From the NCBI GenBank assembly GCA_036583965.1, contig JAZBQD010000018.1, positions 13,804,867 through 13,868,866 of the forward strand: a stretch of 64,000 bases of DNA, given 5' to 3'. The notes beneath the pieces are model-generated. The model made no database searches, was not told where the DNA came from, and saw nothing but the letters and a program-made list of their open reading frames with translations. The position numbers and the translations under genes are program-made. Position 1 is the first letter of the stretch; each line of letters opens with the position of its first letter. The DNA comes from Prunella strophiata. Lineage: Eukaryota; Chordata; Aves; Passeriformes; Prunellidae. Shown in pieces: positions 43,501-58,500 of this stretch.

Positions 43501-46500
43501 ATTGGAAACACAAAAAAACCCCCCCAAAATCTACAGATAACCCAAGCCATAAGCTCACCACATTATTTTTATGCTTTGTATACTTGAAGTTTCATTCAAT
43601 TCCAGGAATTTCATAATCCACTCTGTGGCTCCAAGCAAAACATCAATAGGTAAAGTTGTTTTGCTCAACTGGTGCAGCTCCTGCTACCTGCAGGAATGTG
43701 CATTTCAGAAAAATGCCACTAACTGCTCCAATTTATTTTTTCCTTGAATTGGGAACTTTCTTTTGGAGCTAGAAGAAAAAAATAAAAAGGTGCAGCCAAC
43801 TAAATTAAGAAGCAGACGAAAGAATTATGAAGGCAATTGAGCAACTGGCCACATTTGGTTGAAAGCAACCACAACTATTTCTGACTATACCAATTTAGTC
43901 TTTTTGTCACAGTAATCCAGAAAGACTTTTCCTCTGATACTAGGAAATTAAAATTAAGAAAATCTTAAAGCTAGAAAGCATCAAAACACACTCACCCAAA
44001 GCTCTTTTAAAGGAAAGAAGAGAAGAATTGTTACTTCATGTTGCATCATGTACTTCCCTTCCCTGTCTCTCTCTTAGGAATTTGCCTATGATATTATTAA
44101 TATCTGAATTACTTTTAAACATATCACTTTCATTTATAAGCAAGCTAATTATATTTTCATTTCTTAATATAAATGAGCAAATTTTGATCTGAAGAACACA
44201 GAAAGGCATTAAGGGAACAGAAAATAATTGTTTGTGTTTTTCCTTAAACTCAAGAGCCAGCATTTGCACATTGTGTATTTATTCTGCAGAAATGATGACC
44301 ATAGAAATCCCAGGTTTCTTAAAGGATTCTTCCAACAGTTAGATGATCTTGGACATGCTATCTGCAATTTCAGCAATCAAGCACAGGGACACTTCTGCAC
44401 ACTCATGTTTTAGTTGCTTTCTTTTTCTAAATTGCATCCCTCCCCAGTCACTAAAGAAAGCAACAGCAGCACCTAATACATTGCATGACAGCCTCACTTA
44501 ATCCAACATTATAATCCATTAAAAAAAAAAAGGAGACAGGAGACATGAGGTCAGTATCAAACTAAAGAGATAGATGGTTAAATGTTGCTGTTCCTCAGCA
44601 CTAGGAAGGATTGACAACTTAAGCTCATCCTGTGACTCTCGCATACTCAGAATGAAAATGTTTGAAGTATTTCAGAATGTCTGCACATCTCCCAGTCTCC
44701 TTTTATCAAACAAGGAAAGATTTTATGCTTTAATGAAACATATAAATAACCATTTGGCATAGCAAAACTATAGCCTTTTATTTCAGCACAGAATGGACGA
44801 AGCATCTACACATTTTTTTTCTAGATGTTCTTTCTGCAATGCTCCCTTCCTAAAAACAACACTGGCAACCCAATACAAACACATTCACTGCTGACAAGCC
44901 ATGATTTGGCCACATGACTGTCCTGCCTGTATTTCAGGTATTAGCTATGTCAAATCTAATTATCAGAGACAGCTTGACAAGGTCTTTCAAATTATTCAGG
45001 AAAGGTTCACTTGCCAGAACCCTAGTGGAAGCCATGGTATATAAAAATCACACCCAGCTCAACTGAGGCTTGCAGTTCTGCTGACAGTTTTACCCAATAA
45101 ATCACTTCACATAAATAATCTCCATCTAGCAAGCCTCTGTGAGTACTGTGAGGAACTTAGTGACCCACAATGCGTAAGAAATACTGCCCTCTAATGTTTA
45201 CAGTCAAATGAATGAGGTTTTCTTTCTACATGATGACTGCAACAGAAATTATACTGGTATTAATTGTACCAATTATGAAAGATTCTGTGTTAGTATGACA
45301 GAGTGCTTCAGGCTATTCTGCCCTCAACTTCAAATTCTGCAATTCAAATAACAACCCTGTCTAGCAAGGGACAGCATATCAAAGAAGGTGTAAGGACTGA
45401 ATTACAAGTTTTTCTAGTTAGTGGGTGTTTCTTCCCTTCATTTCCTGTCATGGGTGAACGGTACACAGATACCAGGATGCAACACACGAGCACACACACA
45501 AGTATCTGGAGTTCATGGGAACACAACATAAGCATAATTCATATTACAATGATTTCCCTGCAGAAATACCCATCCAAAGTAATTACATGTTCAGGCAGTG
45601 TTTCAAGCAGAAATGTCTAACTTAAGAAGATAAGGAAAATTACCCTAGGGGAAGCATGTTGGCACATCTGATTAAGCAAGTGTCCAGCATAGTGAAAAGC
45701 AAGAAAGCAAAGTACAATATCCACTTTCCTCAGAGACCCTACAATAAAACTTCTGCAATAATTTATACTTTAACTCCTTTGTTTCTACGTACTGAAATTA
45801 TGTAACTAATTGTTTAAATAGAATTGACAGCTACATCTTCCAGGGGTAGAAGCAGAGCAGGCAGGGAAAGCAAATGTTCTGCAAGGGCACAGGAGATCTA
45901 ACAGGAGGGAGTTGCAGTGCCTGAGACTTTGCACCAAAAGATCCAACACAGGACAAAGTCTCTCACAGACAGCTTCTTACAGGCCCTTACAGAAGATGTA
46001 CTAACCAGGGAGGTTGCACTGGCAGCAAGAGATAATATCAAACCCCAGCCCCAGTACTGCAAAGCATCATTAGCTTTTCCTCTGGAAGCTCCAGCAGGGC
46101 CTTTCTATTTCCTACCATCACAGCTTTGCACTGGGTGTGTGCAAGACCCTGAATACAAGCTTGCACCCAGGGGCCCTCAGTACTGTCACGTATTTGCTTC
46201 TTTTTCACCTTCTTTAGAGGCACATTTAAAGCTGGAAGTGCAAATTGTACTAACATATGTTACTGACCACAAGAATGCACACCACAGTACTGTGTAATTG
46301 TGGGGTGATGCAAGAGAAAGAAGAGATGCCCTGGGATGTCAAGAGACAGAGTCTGATGAGAAGGAAACCTTTAAAGAAAAATAGAAATAAGATCAGATTC
46401 AGTCCTTTCAGAAGACCTCTCTGTTCTTGTGGCCAAAACTCACAGCAAAACGTTATGGCTTTTCTCCAGCCCAGCCCACTCTTTCAAAGCTAGTGATTTG

Positions 46501-49500
46501 GTCTCAAATTTATTTAGAGTGTAGAGTTAGCAGTAACAGGCACTTAATAAAACATGAGTATCACAAGCTGATCCTCCCTATTTCTGCATTGCAGCAATTT
46601 ATACCAAAACAAAGTAAAACATACCAAAGACCAGTGTAGGATTCCCAGACAAATGTAGTACAGTAAGTTTTGAACACTGCTCACAGTTGCACAGATTATA
46701 TAGAACTGAGGGCAGAAAATGGATGGTGATTTCCTAACTACAGCCTGGTAAATGAAGAGATTTTTCCCCAGAAAAAATAATTTCTCTCAGTAAAAGTTAC
46801 ATAAAATCATTATCTAATCCTTCTGTATTTAAAGTGCCATCAAGACAGATGAGACAAATGGTTCACATACAATCACCTATATGGATACAAAGGGAAAGGA
46901 AAGCACTCATGTCTTCTTTCTCATGTATGGTTGTGGGAAGGAGGAGGGGAATCTTCCCCTGATATGTCTCAATCCCACAGCAGGCATCTGCAAATGGGAA
47001 CCTCTGCATAAACAGTCTTCTTGTATTCTTGGTCTGATGTCAACTCAAAGCACAACCATCCTCTTGTCCTTATTAGTAACAGAGATTTAAAAAATCTTTA
47101 TAAGGCAAGTAAAATTACTAATACAAAAATAGCTTAAAAATTGATAAACTTAGTGACTGTTGGCAACTTACAATCAAGCTGGCTTGCTGTTGCCCATTAA
47201 AAACTCCAAACCCTTCCTGATTCTCAATTTGTTATCTTCTTTCCCATTGGTGGAAATAAAAGGCAGACTGGCTTTACATACATTCTATAATCTTCACTCC
47301 TGTTTCCAGAGATTCACACTACTCTAAGACATTTATCCATATGTAACCAATATAAAACAATGGAACCAAGTAAGATTTAGTTCATGCCTCATTTAGCAGT
47401 TCATTGGGAGCTACCTGCTTTGTGTTAGGGCAAGACTCGAGCTAGGATTCACTTGCAAGGCTTTCAGATGGTTTTTTTTTGTTATTAGTTACCACTGTCA
47501 ACAGACAGTAAGAGAAGGATCCAAAAATTCAGTCAATTACTTTTAGGGCTGGGTAGCAGCCAGCAGGAATACTCATTGCTGGGTTCAGCAGAGGTTTGCC
47601 AGAGGATGAGAGATGTTACAATCAGCAGGGAAAATTTCCTTTCTTGGCTTGCATCTGCTAAAGGCTACAATCACCAAATTAGGACTAAGGATGGGCTCAG
47701 AAGAAAAAATTTAGGGCTAAATTTAGGACTGGTGTCAGTAGTAACCATCTGTAAGGGCAGAGACTAAGTTGGGTAGGGTCACTGATAGGAAAAGGAGAAA
47801 ACAGAGTCAAAACTGGAAGTGAGCTTCAGAAGCTCTGGCTCTGTGTGAGGCAGACTGAAGCAAGGAGCAGCAGAGAGGCAGCACTGAGCCAAGGGACACT
47901 GCACGGGCACAGGGTGGCACAGCCAGCTGCACCTTCTGCCTGAGTGAGCTGCTGGGCACAAGGTGAGGTTTGGACAAGCCAAAGGCACTGTACTGTGATT
48001 AGTGCTGTGTGTGTAGTTTGTTGCCTGGCTGGATGTAGTTCTGGAACCAATTGCTGGAGTTGGGGTACATTTCCAACCAGCACAAGCCAAAACATTCAAA
48101 ATTCTGTCAGAGCACCAAGGTAAGAACAGTCCCATGTCCTTCACATTCCAGAAAGTACAAAGAATCAAACAGATATGTTCACCACCTCGCTGGAACATTT
48201 AACATGACTTATCATCTAACATGACAAAACTGAGCATTTAAAATCCAACACACTCTCTTCAAATTTGCAAGAACCTACACCAAAACAGTTCTGATCACTG
48301 GTTAGGGAATCCAATGGGCAGTCTGAAACTCTCACAATTTACAGCACAATCCCAGTGTCTCCAATCTGTCTTACAAAACAAAACATGCCAATGCATGGGT
48401 AAAAAGGTTAAATGTCAGGGCCTCCTAATAACTAACTCCATCTCCAGTGAGGGCTTGATGTGCAATCCTATCTAATCACTTGGCCTCTCACTTTAGCCAT
48501 GTGTAAACAGAGCCACAGCCCAACCCAGTGCACAGGATGTTGAAAGGTTCCCATCTAAAATGCTTTACACACTTAGGATTTTTAAGTGCTATATAGGTTA
48601 AGAGCTTTGTTTGTTTATTTTTAAGAATAATCTCTTATTAATGTGCTTTAACGTGTACATACTTCACCTGACAAAAAAACACAGTGCTACAAATAGAACA
48701 CAGGAAACCATTAGCAAGACTTTAAAATGGGTTGTGACTTGGCTGACCAAAAGTAAATAAACTCACCTTTAATTCTTCTGATGACATTTTCTGTATATAA
48801 ATCCTTCTATTGGGTTTTTCTAGAGGCAACCCTAAACAAGGAGCTTCATGCTATCAAGAATCCCAACCACACGAAGCTGTTCATTGCAGGAGTATAGGGC
48901 AAAGCAAGGAATTTCCCTCTGACTTGAATTCCTAAGTATCTGGTATCACTAAGAGTATGCAGAAGAATTAGTCATTGCCAGACAGACGTGCTTAGTTTTG
49001 CTGGGGACACAAAACAACAACTCTCAATTCCCTCTATTCACATTCATTACCCACTTACAGCTGTAACTATGTATCTTCTTGAAATGAAAACAAACATTAA
49101 ACCAGCTCACAGAAAAACATCATTATAACTTAAGAAAACAAACATTCATGGAACTGTTTATGACACCAAGGAATCCTCAGCTCCCTATACTGCACATACC
49201 ACTAAAACATTCCCATGGGCTTTGATCCAAAAACCACAAGAAGTCCATGAAGTATCAAAAAGGCAACTTGAGAAAAGTGACTGCCAGCAATCAAATTCAA
49301 CAGGTTTAAGCAAACAAAAAACACAAGGTAAAATGAAAACAAATTAACAAATTCACTCAATAATGGTCAATAAATGAACTGTTATCATTCAATATTATTA
49401 AATATTATAATGTTATACAAAACAGTATATTTTTTTCTTTTTCCCCCTGGAAAAGGTTAGAGAATCCATCACCTGAAAAGGCTGAGGCAAACTGCACTAG

Positions 49501-52500
49501 AGAGCAGTATAATGAGTCCCTCTCTGGAAGCAAAGCAACTGGGAATAAGCAAGTGTCTTAAAGAAAGCCAGTCAGAAAGAAACCCCACCACACCCCTCCT
49601 CAGAAGAGAACTGACGTGCTCTCTTCCTCTGACATTACCTAAATACTGACATCAGTTTTTACAGAGTCCACAAAAGACGTCTTTTCCCCCTTCTAATTGT
49701 TCTGCTGTGACTAAAAAGTCAGCTGACATTGGCAACACTGGTCTGAGCACACCTTTTCCAAAGCCTAGCAAGGAACTAGAGGTACATGCTTTCAAGGGGA
49801 CTTGATTCAGCCATTGTTCTGTCCTACAGCTCTACCCCAAAATCTCTTAGGAACCGGGAGCATGTCTCCATGGTAGCATGTGCTAAAACCCATGCCTATT
49901 AGACCTTTGCTGCTCATCCCTAATACTCAAACTTGAACATTCACCTGAGTTTGCTCTGTAAATGTTCACCAGAAAGGCAGCTAAAGGCATCAAATAAGGT
50001 GAAGAAGGCAGCAATTTCTGCTGACCATGGCAAGAATCATCTGAAAAGTTGTACTACTCAGACCTCTCAGAGAGAAGACAGAGAAAGAAGAGACAGAATC
50101 ACCAACCACTGAGTTCATGTAAACTATTTTCCAATCAAAATTCCTTCCTGGCATCCCCTAGTGCCTCTGCTTGTCACTGGGAATTCCTCCCCAACACACC
50201 CATCCAGGCACTCAGAACAAAACTCAGCAGCTGCTCCTATCTCTCTCAGCTACTACACTAATAATAGGGTCTAGGAAGCAATGTTCCAATAAGGCTATTC
50301 AATAATGTCCTCATGATACATGAGATCACCTCCAGACCACTATCAAATATGGAAATATTCTATATTTAAAATAGAAACTGAAAGAAAGAATTTTCTTTTC
50401 CTGAAACCCTATGAAAAACAGCATCCTTATTCAAAAGATAACACTCTTTAAAGATAAATTCTCTTAACAAGGCTTTGCTATCAAACCTGACACATCAAAA
50501 GCTTACAATCCCTTTCATCTGCTCACAAGTCTTCAAGATCCTAAAAGCAAGCAAACCATAGCTATCACTACAGGAACGGAAAGCACATACAAAAATCTTT
50601 ATTTACAAAAGGACTGAAATTGAAATAAATGTTGATAGAATTATTTGGGAGTTATTTGACATTTTTGTGGTATCAGAAGCTTTTGTTTCAGGAGGGGCTT
50701 TGATTACTTGTTTCAGTTACATGTTGCTTACAAACACAGTTAAGTTCCACTGAAAGAAACCTTTCTCTGTACCAGAGAGAAGTGGTGGAGGACGCACTAT
50801 CAGATTAATTGCCCGTGAGGTCCAGTTGCTTCCTCCATCCAAAAAAAATTGCTACTTTACCTGCCCAACATCTTAGTTCCTAATTCCATTTTTAAATGCA
50901 TTGATGGTAATCATGCCAAGCTAATTTCCAAGAAGGTATTAAAGCCAGCTTCCTTCTAAACACTTTTATTTTAAGAAACGCAACAAAAAAAAAAAACATA
51001 CAAGAGGAAAAAAACCCTCCTCAATGAAGCAAGCTTTGCAGTAATTTTACCGACCTGAAGTGGACTTCAGTACATCCATGAAGTGTTATAGCAAGGTTGG
51101 CATACCTGTTTTTTTTCACATCTGCATGCCTTCCATAAAAAAAAGTGAATTATGAAATGCTATAAACCTTAGAAAAGCCAAACTGCTGACAGAAATTTCC
51201 ACTGGAATAGTCTGCATGGCAAGGGCAGAACAGCTGCTTTCTGAGCTCACACTGCCATGCCCTCCGTACTGAGATGTCCACCACATGACAGCAGGAGAAT
51301 ATGGAACATCTTCCTCTCAGGTTCTATATTAAGCTAAATTACTTGAAGAGGATAAAACCAGTTTATAATTACTGCTCAATTCAAATAATGACTGCAGAAA
51401 AAGAGCAGTGGGTGCAGCCTCCCCTAACGCAGAAAGGACTCAAACACAATGTTTCTTTGACATTTCAATATTCATGAAATGCTTAACAAGTAACCCTAAA
51501 TATGAAGCAATAGATTAAATATTGATGGAAAGAAAGACACAAACTAGTGAAGGGTTTGCCAAAAGCTGCTCACAAAGTCACTTCTCTAGACACAACTTGG
51601 TCTTTCATTTATAACATAAAATTATTCCTGTATATGAAAAGAGAACCAACTTTGCAGACATGAACCATGACCACTATAGAAAGATCCTTAAGACTGGCAG
51701 CAACCTATCTGCAGACACTAAAAAAAAAAAAAAAAAAAGTGCCCTATATACAAATTATGTTGCACCAAAATATAAGGCATTTTTGTAAATTAATAAAGAG
51801 GAATTCATACCTAAGATACATTCTAATTACAGATATATTACAGTGGATAATGGAGGCAGGAAGGGAAATGGAATTTCCAGGTATATGAAGGCAAAGAATC
51901 ATTTCTCTTGAGTCTCAAAGCTACATTTTCCAAATAAAATTTCATTTTGGATATCACATACTACATATAGAGTGCAATATTTGTATACACACAGTAAAAT
52001 CTTCTGTTATGTTGTGTGTGACTGACCTTTTTCACAGACCTTCAATCTGCTTGTTTTCAGGTCTCAGCCCTCCCCAAAGTAATTTCTAGTCATCAATACT
52101 CTCAGAGATGGTTGCACTACTTGGCTTGCTAGGTTCCAATTTCCTTCAGTTTTGCTATAGGCCCCCAGCAAAGTTCATCTAAATAGAGTGCCAAGTTCTA
52201 CACATGAGATTCAAGGATGCAACACAAACATTTCCTTAGCTCATTACACTAACTACACAAAAACTTGAGCTGTGTGTCTGGAGCTTAGAACTATTCCTTC
52301 ACAAAACATTGCAAAGAACTGCAGTGAGAGGAGAGACACAACTGGCAACAACAAATTTCCACGCTTGACTAGCTAGTTCCCTACCCCTCAGGATGGCAGC
52401 CTTCCCCCTCAGGTACAACCCTACAGAACCTCATGGCACAAGCAGTAATGGTGTTGGAAGACACATAAATGTGTTTTGTGAAACAAAACAAAAATAGCCA

Positions 52501-55500
52501 TGGGAGAGAGAAGCATTTCTTTTCAACATTAGATTCTTGTACTTCTTGTGCTGGTTTTGGCTGGGATTGAGTAAATTTTCTTCATAGTGGCTGGTATAGG
52601 GCTGAGTTTTGGATTTGTGCTGAGCACAGTGACAGTAATAGGGATGTTTCTCTTATTGCTGAGCAGGGCTTACACAAAGCCAAAGCCTTTTCTAGTTTTT
52701 GCATAGCCATGCTGGTGAGGAAGACTGGGTGAGTGGGAGGTTAGGACAAGACCCCGCTGGGACAGGTGACCCCAACTGACTGAAGGGATATTACCCAGAA
52801 TATGCTGAGTTGGAATGGATCCACAAAGATCATGGAGTCCAACTCCTGGTCCTGCACAGCACCATCCCCAAGAGTCACACCATGTGCCCAAAACTATTGT
52901 ACAAATTCATCTTGAGCTCTGTCAGAGTTGGTGCTGTGACCACTTTCCTGGGGAGCCCATTCCAGTGCCCAACCATCCTCTGGGGAAAGAATTTTTTCCT
53001 GCTATCCAAGCTAAGCCTCCCCTGACACAATTTCAGGCCACTCCCTCACATCCTGTCACTCAGTACCACACAGAAGAGCTCAGTGTCTGCCCCCCCTCTT
53101 CCCTTCATGAGGAAGTTGTAACTGCAGTGAGATCTCTCTTCAGTCTCCTCTTCTCCAGGCTGAACAAACCAAGTGACTTCAGCCACTTCTCATCAGGCTT
53201 CCCCTCAAGACCCTTCACCACTTTTCTTGCCTTCCTTTGGATGCTCTCCAGGAATTTAATATCTTGGTTATACTGTGGCACTACTATATACAGTAGTTTA
53301 ATATCTTGGTTATATGTGGTTATACTGTGGCAACAAACTATAAGTTTGTTATATTACAAACTTATAATTTGTTATAAACCCCAGAACTGGAGGTGAGGCC
53401 ACCCCAGTGCAGAGCAGAGCAGGGCAGGACAATCCCCTCCCTTGCCCAGCTGGTGATGCTGTGCCTGATGCCCCCCAGGACACAGTTGCCCTTCTGGCTA
53501 CCAGGGAACTCCTGACTCACATTCAACTTTCCATTGACCCCCAGGGCCCTTTGCACAGAGCTGCTCTCCAACCTCTCATTCCTCACTCTGTCCATACATC
53601 CAGGGTTGCCTCATCCCAGGTGCAGAATCTGACAGGTGACTTCACCTGGCTGGTGATTGCCCAGCCCTCTATTTTGCCAAAGTCTCTCTGAAGGGTCTCC
53701 CTGCCTTCAGGGAGTCAGCAGCACCTCCCAGTTTTGCGTGATCTGCAAACTTGTTTAGTATTCCTTCCAGGCCTGCATGCAAGTGTAATGCAGGTGTAAT
53801 GAAGGTGTTGAAAAGCACAGGGCTTAAGATGGAACCCTAGAGAACAGCACTAGTGACAGGTCTGCAGTCCATCCCCTTCACTCCAGCCCTTTGTGCCCGA
53901 CCCATGAGCCAGCTGCTCACCCACCTGCATGGTCTGTTTGTACAGCCTGTGCAGAAGGACCCTGTGAGAGACACTAGCCAAGCTTTGCTGAAATCCAAAA
54001 TGTTTACATCAGCTGGCTTCCCTTGATTAACTAGATGCATTACCTTGTCATAAAAGGAAATCGGGTTTGATAAGCAGGAAATTTCTATACCTGTGGTGTC
54101 ATGCTCCATATATAAAGAGGGGAGAAGAAGGAGGAAGTGGGGGAATGTTTGGAATAACAGCATTTGTATTTCCAAGTAACCCTTACATATGATTGGGTCC
54201 TGCTCTCCTGGAAATGACTGAACACCTGCCTGCCCATGAGAAGTGAATAATTCCTTGTTTTGCTTTATTGATGCTTATGGCTTTTGCTTTCCCCTTTGAA
54301 CTGTCTTGATCTCAACCCAGGAGTTTTCTAGCTTTTACCCTTCTAATTTTCTCCCCAAACCCACTAGCTGGGAGAATGAGCAAGTGGCTGTGTGATTCTC
54401 AGTTGTTAACTGGGATTAAGCTGTGACACTTCCAAAAAAAAAAAAAAAAAAAACACAGTAATTCTAGGTAGCTTGATTTATTTTAGCAAAGATGCTGAAT
54501 CCCCTGGAACAAGTGAACAGCTACAAGAAGCACAACAGAAATTTGAAACTGTGCATTTTGAAATGACTGAAAGCATAAAATGAAGCACAATAAAAGAACA
54601 GTGATATTACCACAGAGCAAGTGTTTGAGAGCAGACTGGACAAAGTCAGCTTTGTTCCTGAAAAGCTTGCAGGCTGAGGAGTTGAACAGGCAAAAGTTTT
54701 GGAGAAACAGTCCTTTGGCTCATGACGGTTTGTCAGTCAGCCCAGGTCTCTCCAACAGAGAGCTTACAACCTGGGATTTTAAGAGGAAAACAGTATGGAC
54801 AAGTTACACTTCTTTGCTCTCAGATGTGTTCCTGTGACACTATTCAGCAGCCACAGTCTCTTAATCCACATAAGCTGCAAGCTCAGCCCCACAACAAATT
54901 TCTAAGAACTGGGATCCACTGTCAAAATGATATTTTGACAAGTTTGTGTCAAGTCCTCCATGACCTGGCAGTGTGCTCCCTCCACCTGTTTGCAAGACAG
55001 CAGGATTTCTTTTGAAAAAGCACATTCTAAGCAATTACATTTTTATGTAAAACTGCTACAAGTTTCCATATACTTTTTTTTGTTCCAACACACATACATT
55101 CAGATATTAGTAATATTTTTCAAAGCAAGTAACTCTAATGACTGACAAAATCACAGATTAAACCAACCAAACAAAAATATGATGCAAACAAAAAATATGA
55201 TGCTCTCTCTCTCTGCTTGGGAAAACATACCAAATTTAAGATTTGATACAATACAATCTGATTTTTCTTAAGGCTTAAACACTTAATGTATGACAAACTT
55301 CATACTCCTCAACTATAATTCATTCATTACTTTTAAGCCCCCATGCTTAATGGAGAAAATGGACACATTCAAAGCTAAAAACCATTCACCAGCAACAAAG
55401 TGGCTGAGAACCCATTCCTGGATGCCACACATGCTACAATGTCCTTCAAGGCCCAGCTCTGGTACAAAGCCCTGCTCAGTTTCATCCTGGATACTCAATT

Positions 55501-58500
55501 TTCCCTGCCAAATTAAACAAAGCATTGTTTTTCCTCTTCAAGGACATGCAGTCCCAACCAGCCAGGTGCACATACAAAAGCTGACAAGGACCCAGGGAAG
55601 CTGTAACAACCAGATCTACTGAGAGACAAAGCCCCTCTTTGACCTACCTATTGAGCCAATAACCTCCACCTGCCCAGTCCTCTCATTTAAAGAGGCAACA
55701 ACAGGAGGTTTATTCAAAGGTCTAGGCTGTAGTAAAACCACAATCTGTTTGATAACACTGTGATTTTCCATCCCTGTAGATTATTTTTCCACTCACACTA
55801 CTCCTTTCCCACAAAGGACAAGCCTAGCATGAATGATTTACAGGAACTTCTGATTTGGCCTTGGCCTGTGATGGCCACATAGCTTCTGAAGGCCTGGATG
55901 TTTTCTCTCTATTTTTATCCTGAAAGATGAGCAAACACACAGGATGGAAAAGAACAACGAAGGGAGGAAACAAAAACAGAGCAGAAGGAGTAAAAGACAA
56001 AGAACATGATATCTGCAAGAAGCTCCATCCATAGTTACAATCAGGTATGGAAAAACAACATGACATTGAGGTTGTCTGTCAAAATTTGCCAAAATTATCT
56101 GTTTAGGAAAAGAATTGGAGGATAGTGTAAATCAGGCCACACACTTCATTTTCCAGTACCTGATTTCCCAGTGAGATATCAAGACACATGTTTTGGACAG
56201 AAGGCACACATTTATCCCAGCTGTATAATATGGGGCTTCATAAATTACTGCCCTCTCTCCATCAAAGTCACACCCAAAGGAAAACAACCTTCACAGGAGC
56301 TGCTGGGACTGGAATACAAGGGCCTGCTTCAACTCATTGCAAAACCGACTGGCTAAGTTTAAATTTGGCAAGGAAGATGGGTTTGACTTAGCAACAAGGC
56401 AGATTTTGGGTGCTGATTAAGATTGACAACTACAGTGGGTGGCAGCAACCACCAGCAGAGAAATGTTACATTCCCTGAACAGTAGTTTCCTAAATTATTC
56501 TGCCAATATGTGCCCAAGTTTATCTGATCATATATTTTACGCTCATTAGATACTCCAGAAAACATTCAATTGCTCCAAGTGTCTTAATTAGCCAAATCAG
56601 AAACTTGAAGACTTTTAAAAGATAATCAAAACACTGAGCATATTACAATATCTAAAGGACAACTGTCATAGAACAGTAAATATGGTACTGAAACTCAGAA
56701 AAGTGGCATTAGACACAAAAGGAAGTCCCATCAGACATGAGCAAATCATAAAAATTATCTCAAGAAGCCACAACCCACACTATCAAAACATTAAGCATAT
56801 TGCCAAGATTCACATGCTGTGAACTCTCTCTCTAAAACAGCCCAGCCCCTGGTTTTTAGGTTAATGTGCTAAGTGTTGCAGTAGTGACTGAGGCTGGCAT
56901 TGTAAAACGAAAGCACTACAGTCAGTGTAAACCTCACACGTTAATTACGTAATGTTACAAAACAGCTGGGAAGGAGGAGACAAGTACTGGGATGCAGCTC
57001 TTCAATGCCAGTCCAAACACGTTTCCATGTGCTCCCTGTCCAAAGCACCAGCAGAGCACCCAGCCTATTTGCTACTTCCCAAAAAAAATAAAATCACCAT
57101 ACCGCTCTCCTTCCTGCCCCCTTGGAAAAACATCTGGGCCAGGCAGAAAGAGATGTTCTACCTCAATAAAACTTACCAAGGTATTTCAGACTGGACTTGA
57201 GAAGTGTTATCAGTGTCATAAGGTCAGCTTGCTAAAATTTGCAACATTTTTGCAATACAGAGCTGGAAGGCACAGGATAATTTTAGGAAGAGCATACACC
57301 TACAGCCTTAGCAGTGGGCCTATTTTTCTTAATTGCAAGCAGGAGTTGACACTTTACAGACTATAGGGCAAATCCATCCGTTTTTTACAACTCCTTAAGA
57401 TAGACTGAAATTCCATAGAATTCTAAAAGTACCTTTCTAAAAGTCTTGTCATTAAAAAAAAAAAATCAAGGAAAAAACCTTCTCAACATGATCTACCAGA
57501 CAACATCTCTAAAATTTATAAACTTATTTCTGTTTGTTTTGTCCTGAAGACTGACAATTACACCTACCAGTGATGCTCTCTTTAATGACCACTCACACAT
57601 TTTATATAAAGTTGAAAAATGATACCTTTCCCCCAAATGATTAAAAGACAAAATCACTTCATTTAATAACAGGCTTTCTCATCTCTCAGAACTAAGAAAA
57701 TCCATATAAATTAATGAATTTTCATATTTTCTGATATCGCAGATGTTCAGTAGCACAATGCTCTACTTTCAATACAGAAAAAAAAAAAATGAACAGTGGA
57801 ACATCTACAGGACAAAGACAGTAATGGAGCTAGTTAGTAATTCAAGCTGAAGAGATGAGATTCAAGCTGACAAACTGGCATCCTCCACAGAATGAGCCTG
57901 ACACTTTTTATAGCTACTGACACAGTAACGAATGCTCTACTTGGGGTGGAGCTAAACAAAATGTTCTTTAGTGTACTTAAATATAAGCATTTCCCTGGTC
58001 CTTGCACAGAAACAACTTTATCTACAAGCAGAAGAGGAAAAAAAAAAAAAAAAAAAAAAAGTTCTGTCACAGGTAATTAGGCCTCAGCCGTGGCAATTAT
58101 CTTGAAGGGAAGGGAAAAGCAACATTTTATTACATTATTATCAGCAGCTCTTTCTTAAGGGAAATCTCTATTAGATGGGCCCAAAGTACCTGTTTGCCTT
58201 AGCTTTCTAATGAGCTCAATATTGAAAACACTTCCAACAGAAAGTTGGAGGTTTTTAAAGGTATATACAGCTCACTAGCCTTAGCATTACTGCCCTTGAA
58301 GTAATTTTTATCTAACGTGGCTCTAGCATAGTCTATTACAAATTTAAACCTCAGAGCATTCACATACCACACTGATTTGCTTATGGTTATCACACCTAAA
58401 GCATGCCTTACAATAGAAATAAAGCCTGGGTGTGAGTTAATTGAAAAATAAAATAGCTTCCTAAAATGCTAAATGTAAAGATTAATTAAACCAAAGGTCT

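Larger units (their letters stand above)
39839..52546 (-). other. ARHGAP10: ARHGAP10 intron 1, central part
   Basis: Twelve kilobases of mostly unique AT-rich sequence. A less AT-rich segment at about 47780-48120 carries a 139-codon minus-strand frame and may be an old unrecognised repeat. Simple tracts are listed separately; nothing else is supported. Confidence 0.85.
52547..54428 (+). mobile_element. Avian ERVL-type solo LTR, interrupted by a CR1
   Basis: Two pieces of one LTR flank a CR1. The left piece (52547 to about 52804) begins TGTGCTGGTTTTGGCTGG. The right piece (about 54087-54428) carries a TATA-like TATATAAAG near 54108, a decayed polyadenylation region and the end CTGTGACA. Read together they follow the avian LTR family I recall without overlap. 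The flanks are CTTCT (52542-52546) and CTTCC (54429-54433), a 5-bp target duplication with one mismatch, as expected of ERVL. No internal gag/pol/env sequence remains, so it is a solo LTR. Confidence 0.85.

Noticed and set aside
52815..53396. 193-codon plus-strand frame
   Set aside because: Antisense of the decayed CR1; not a gene.
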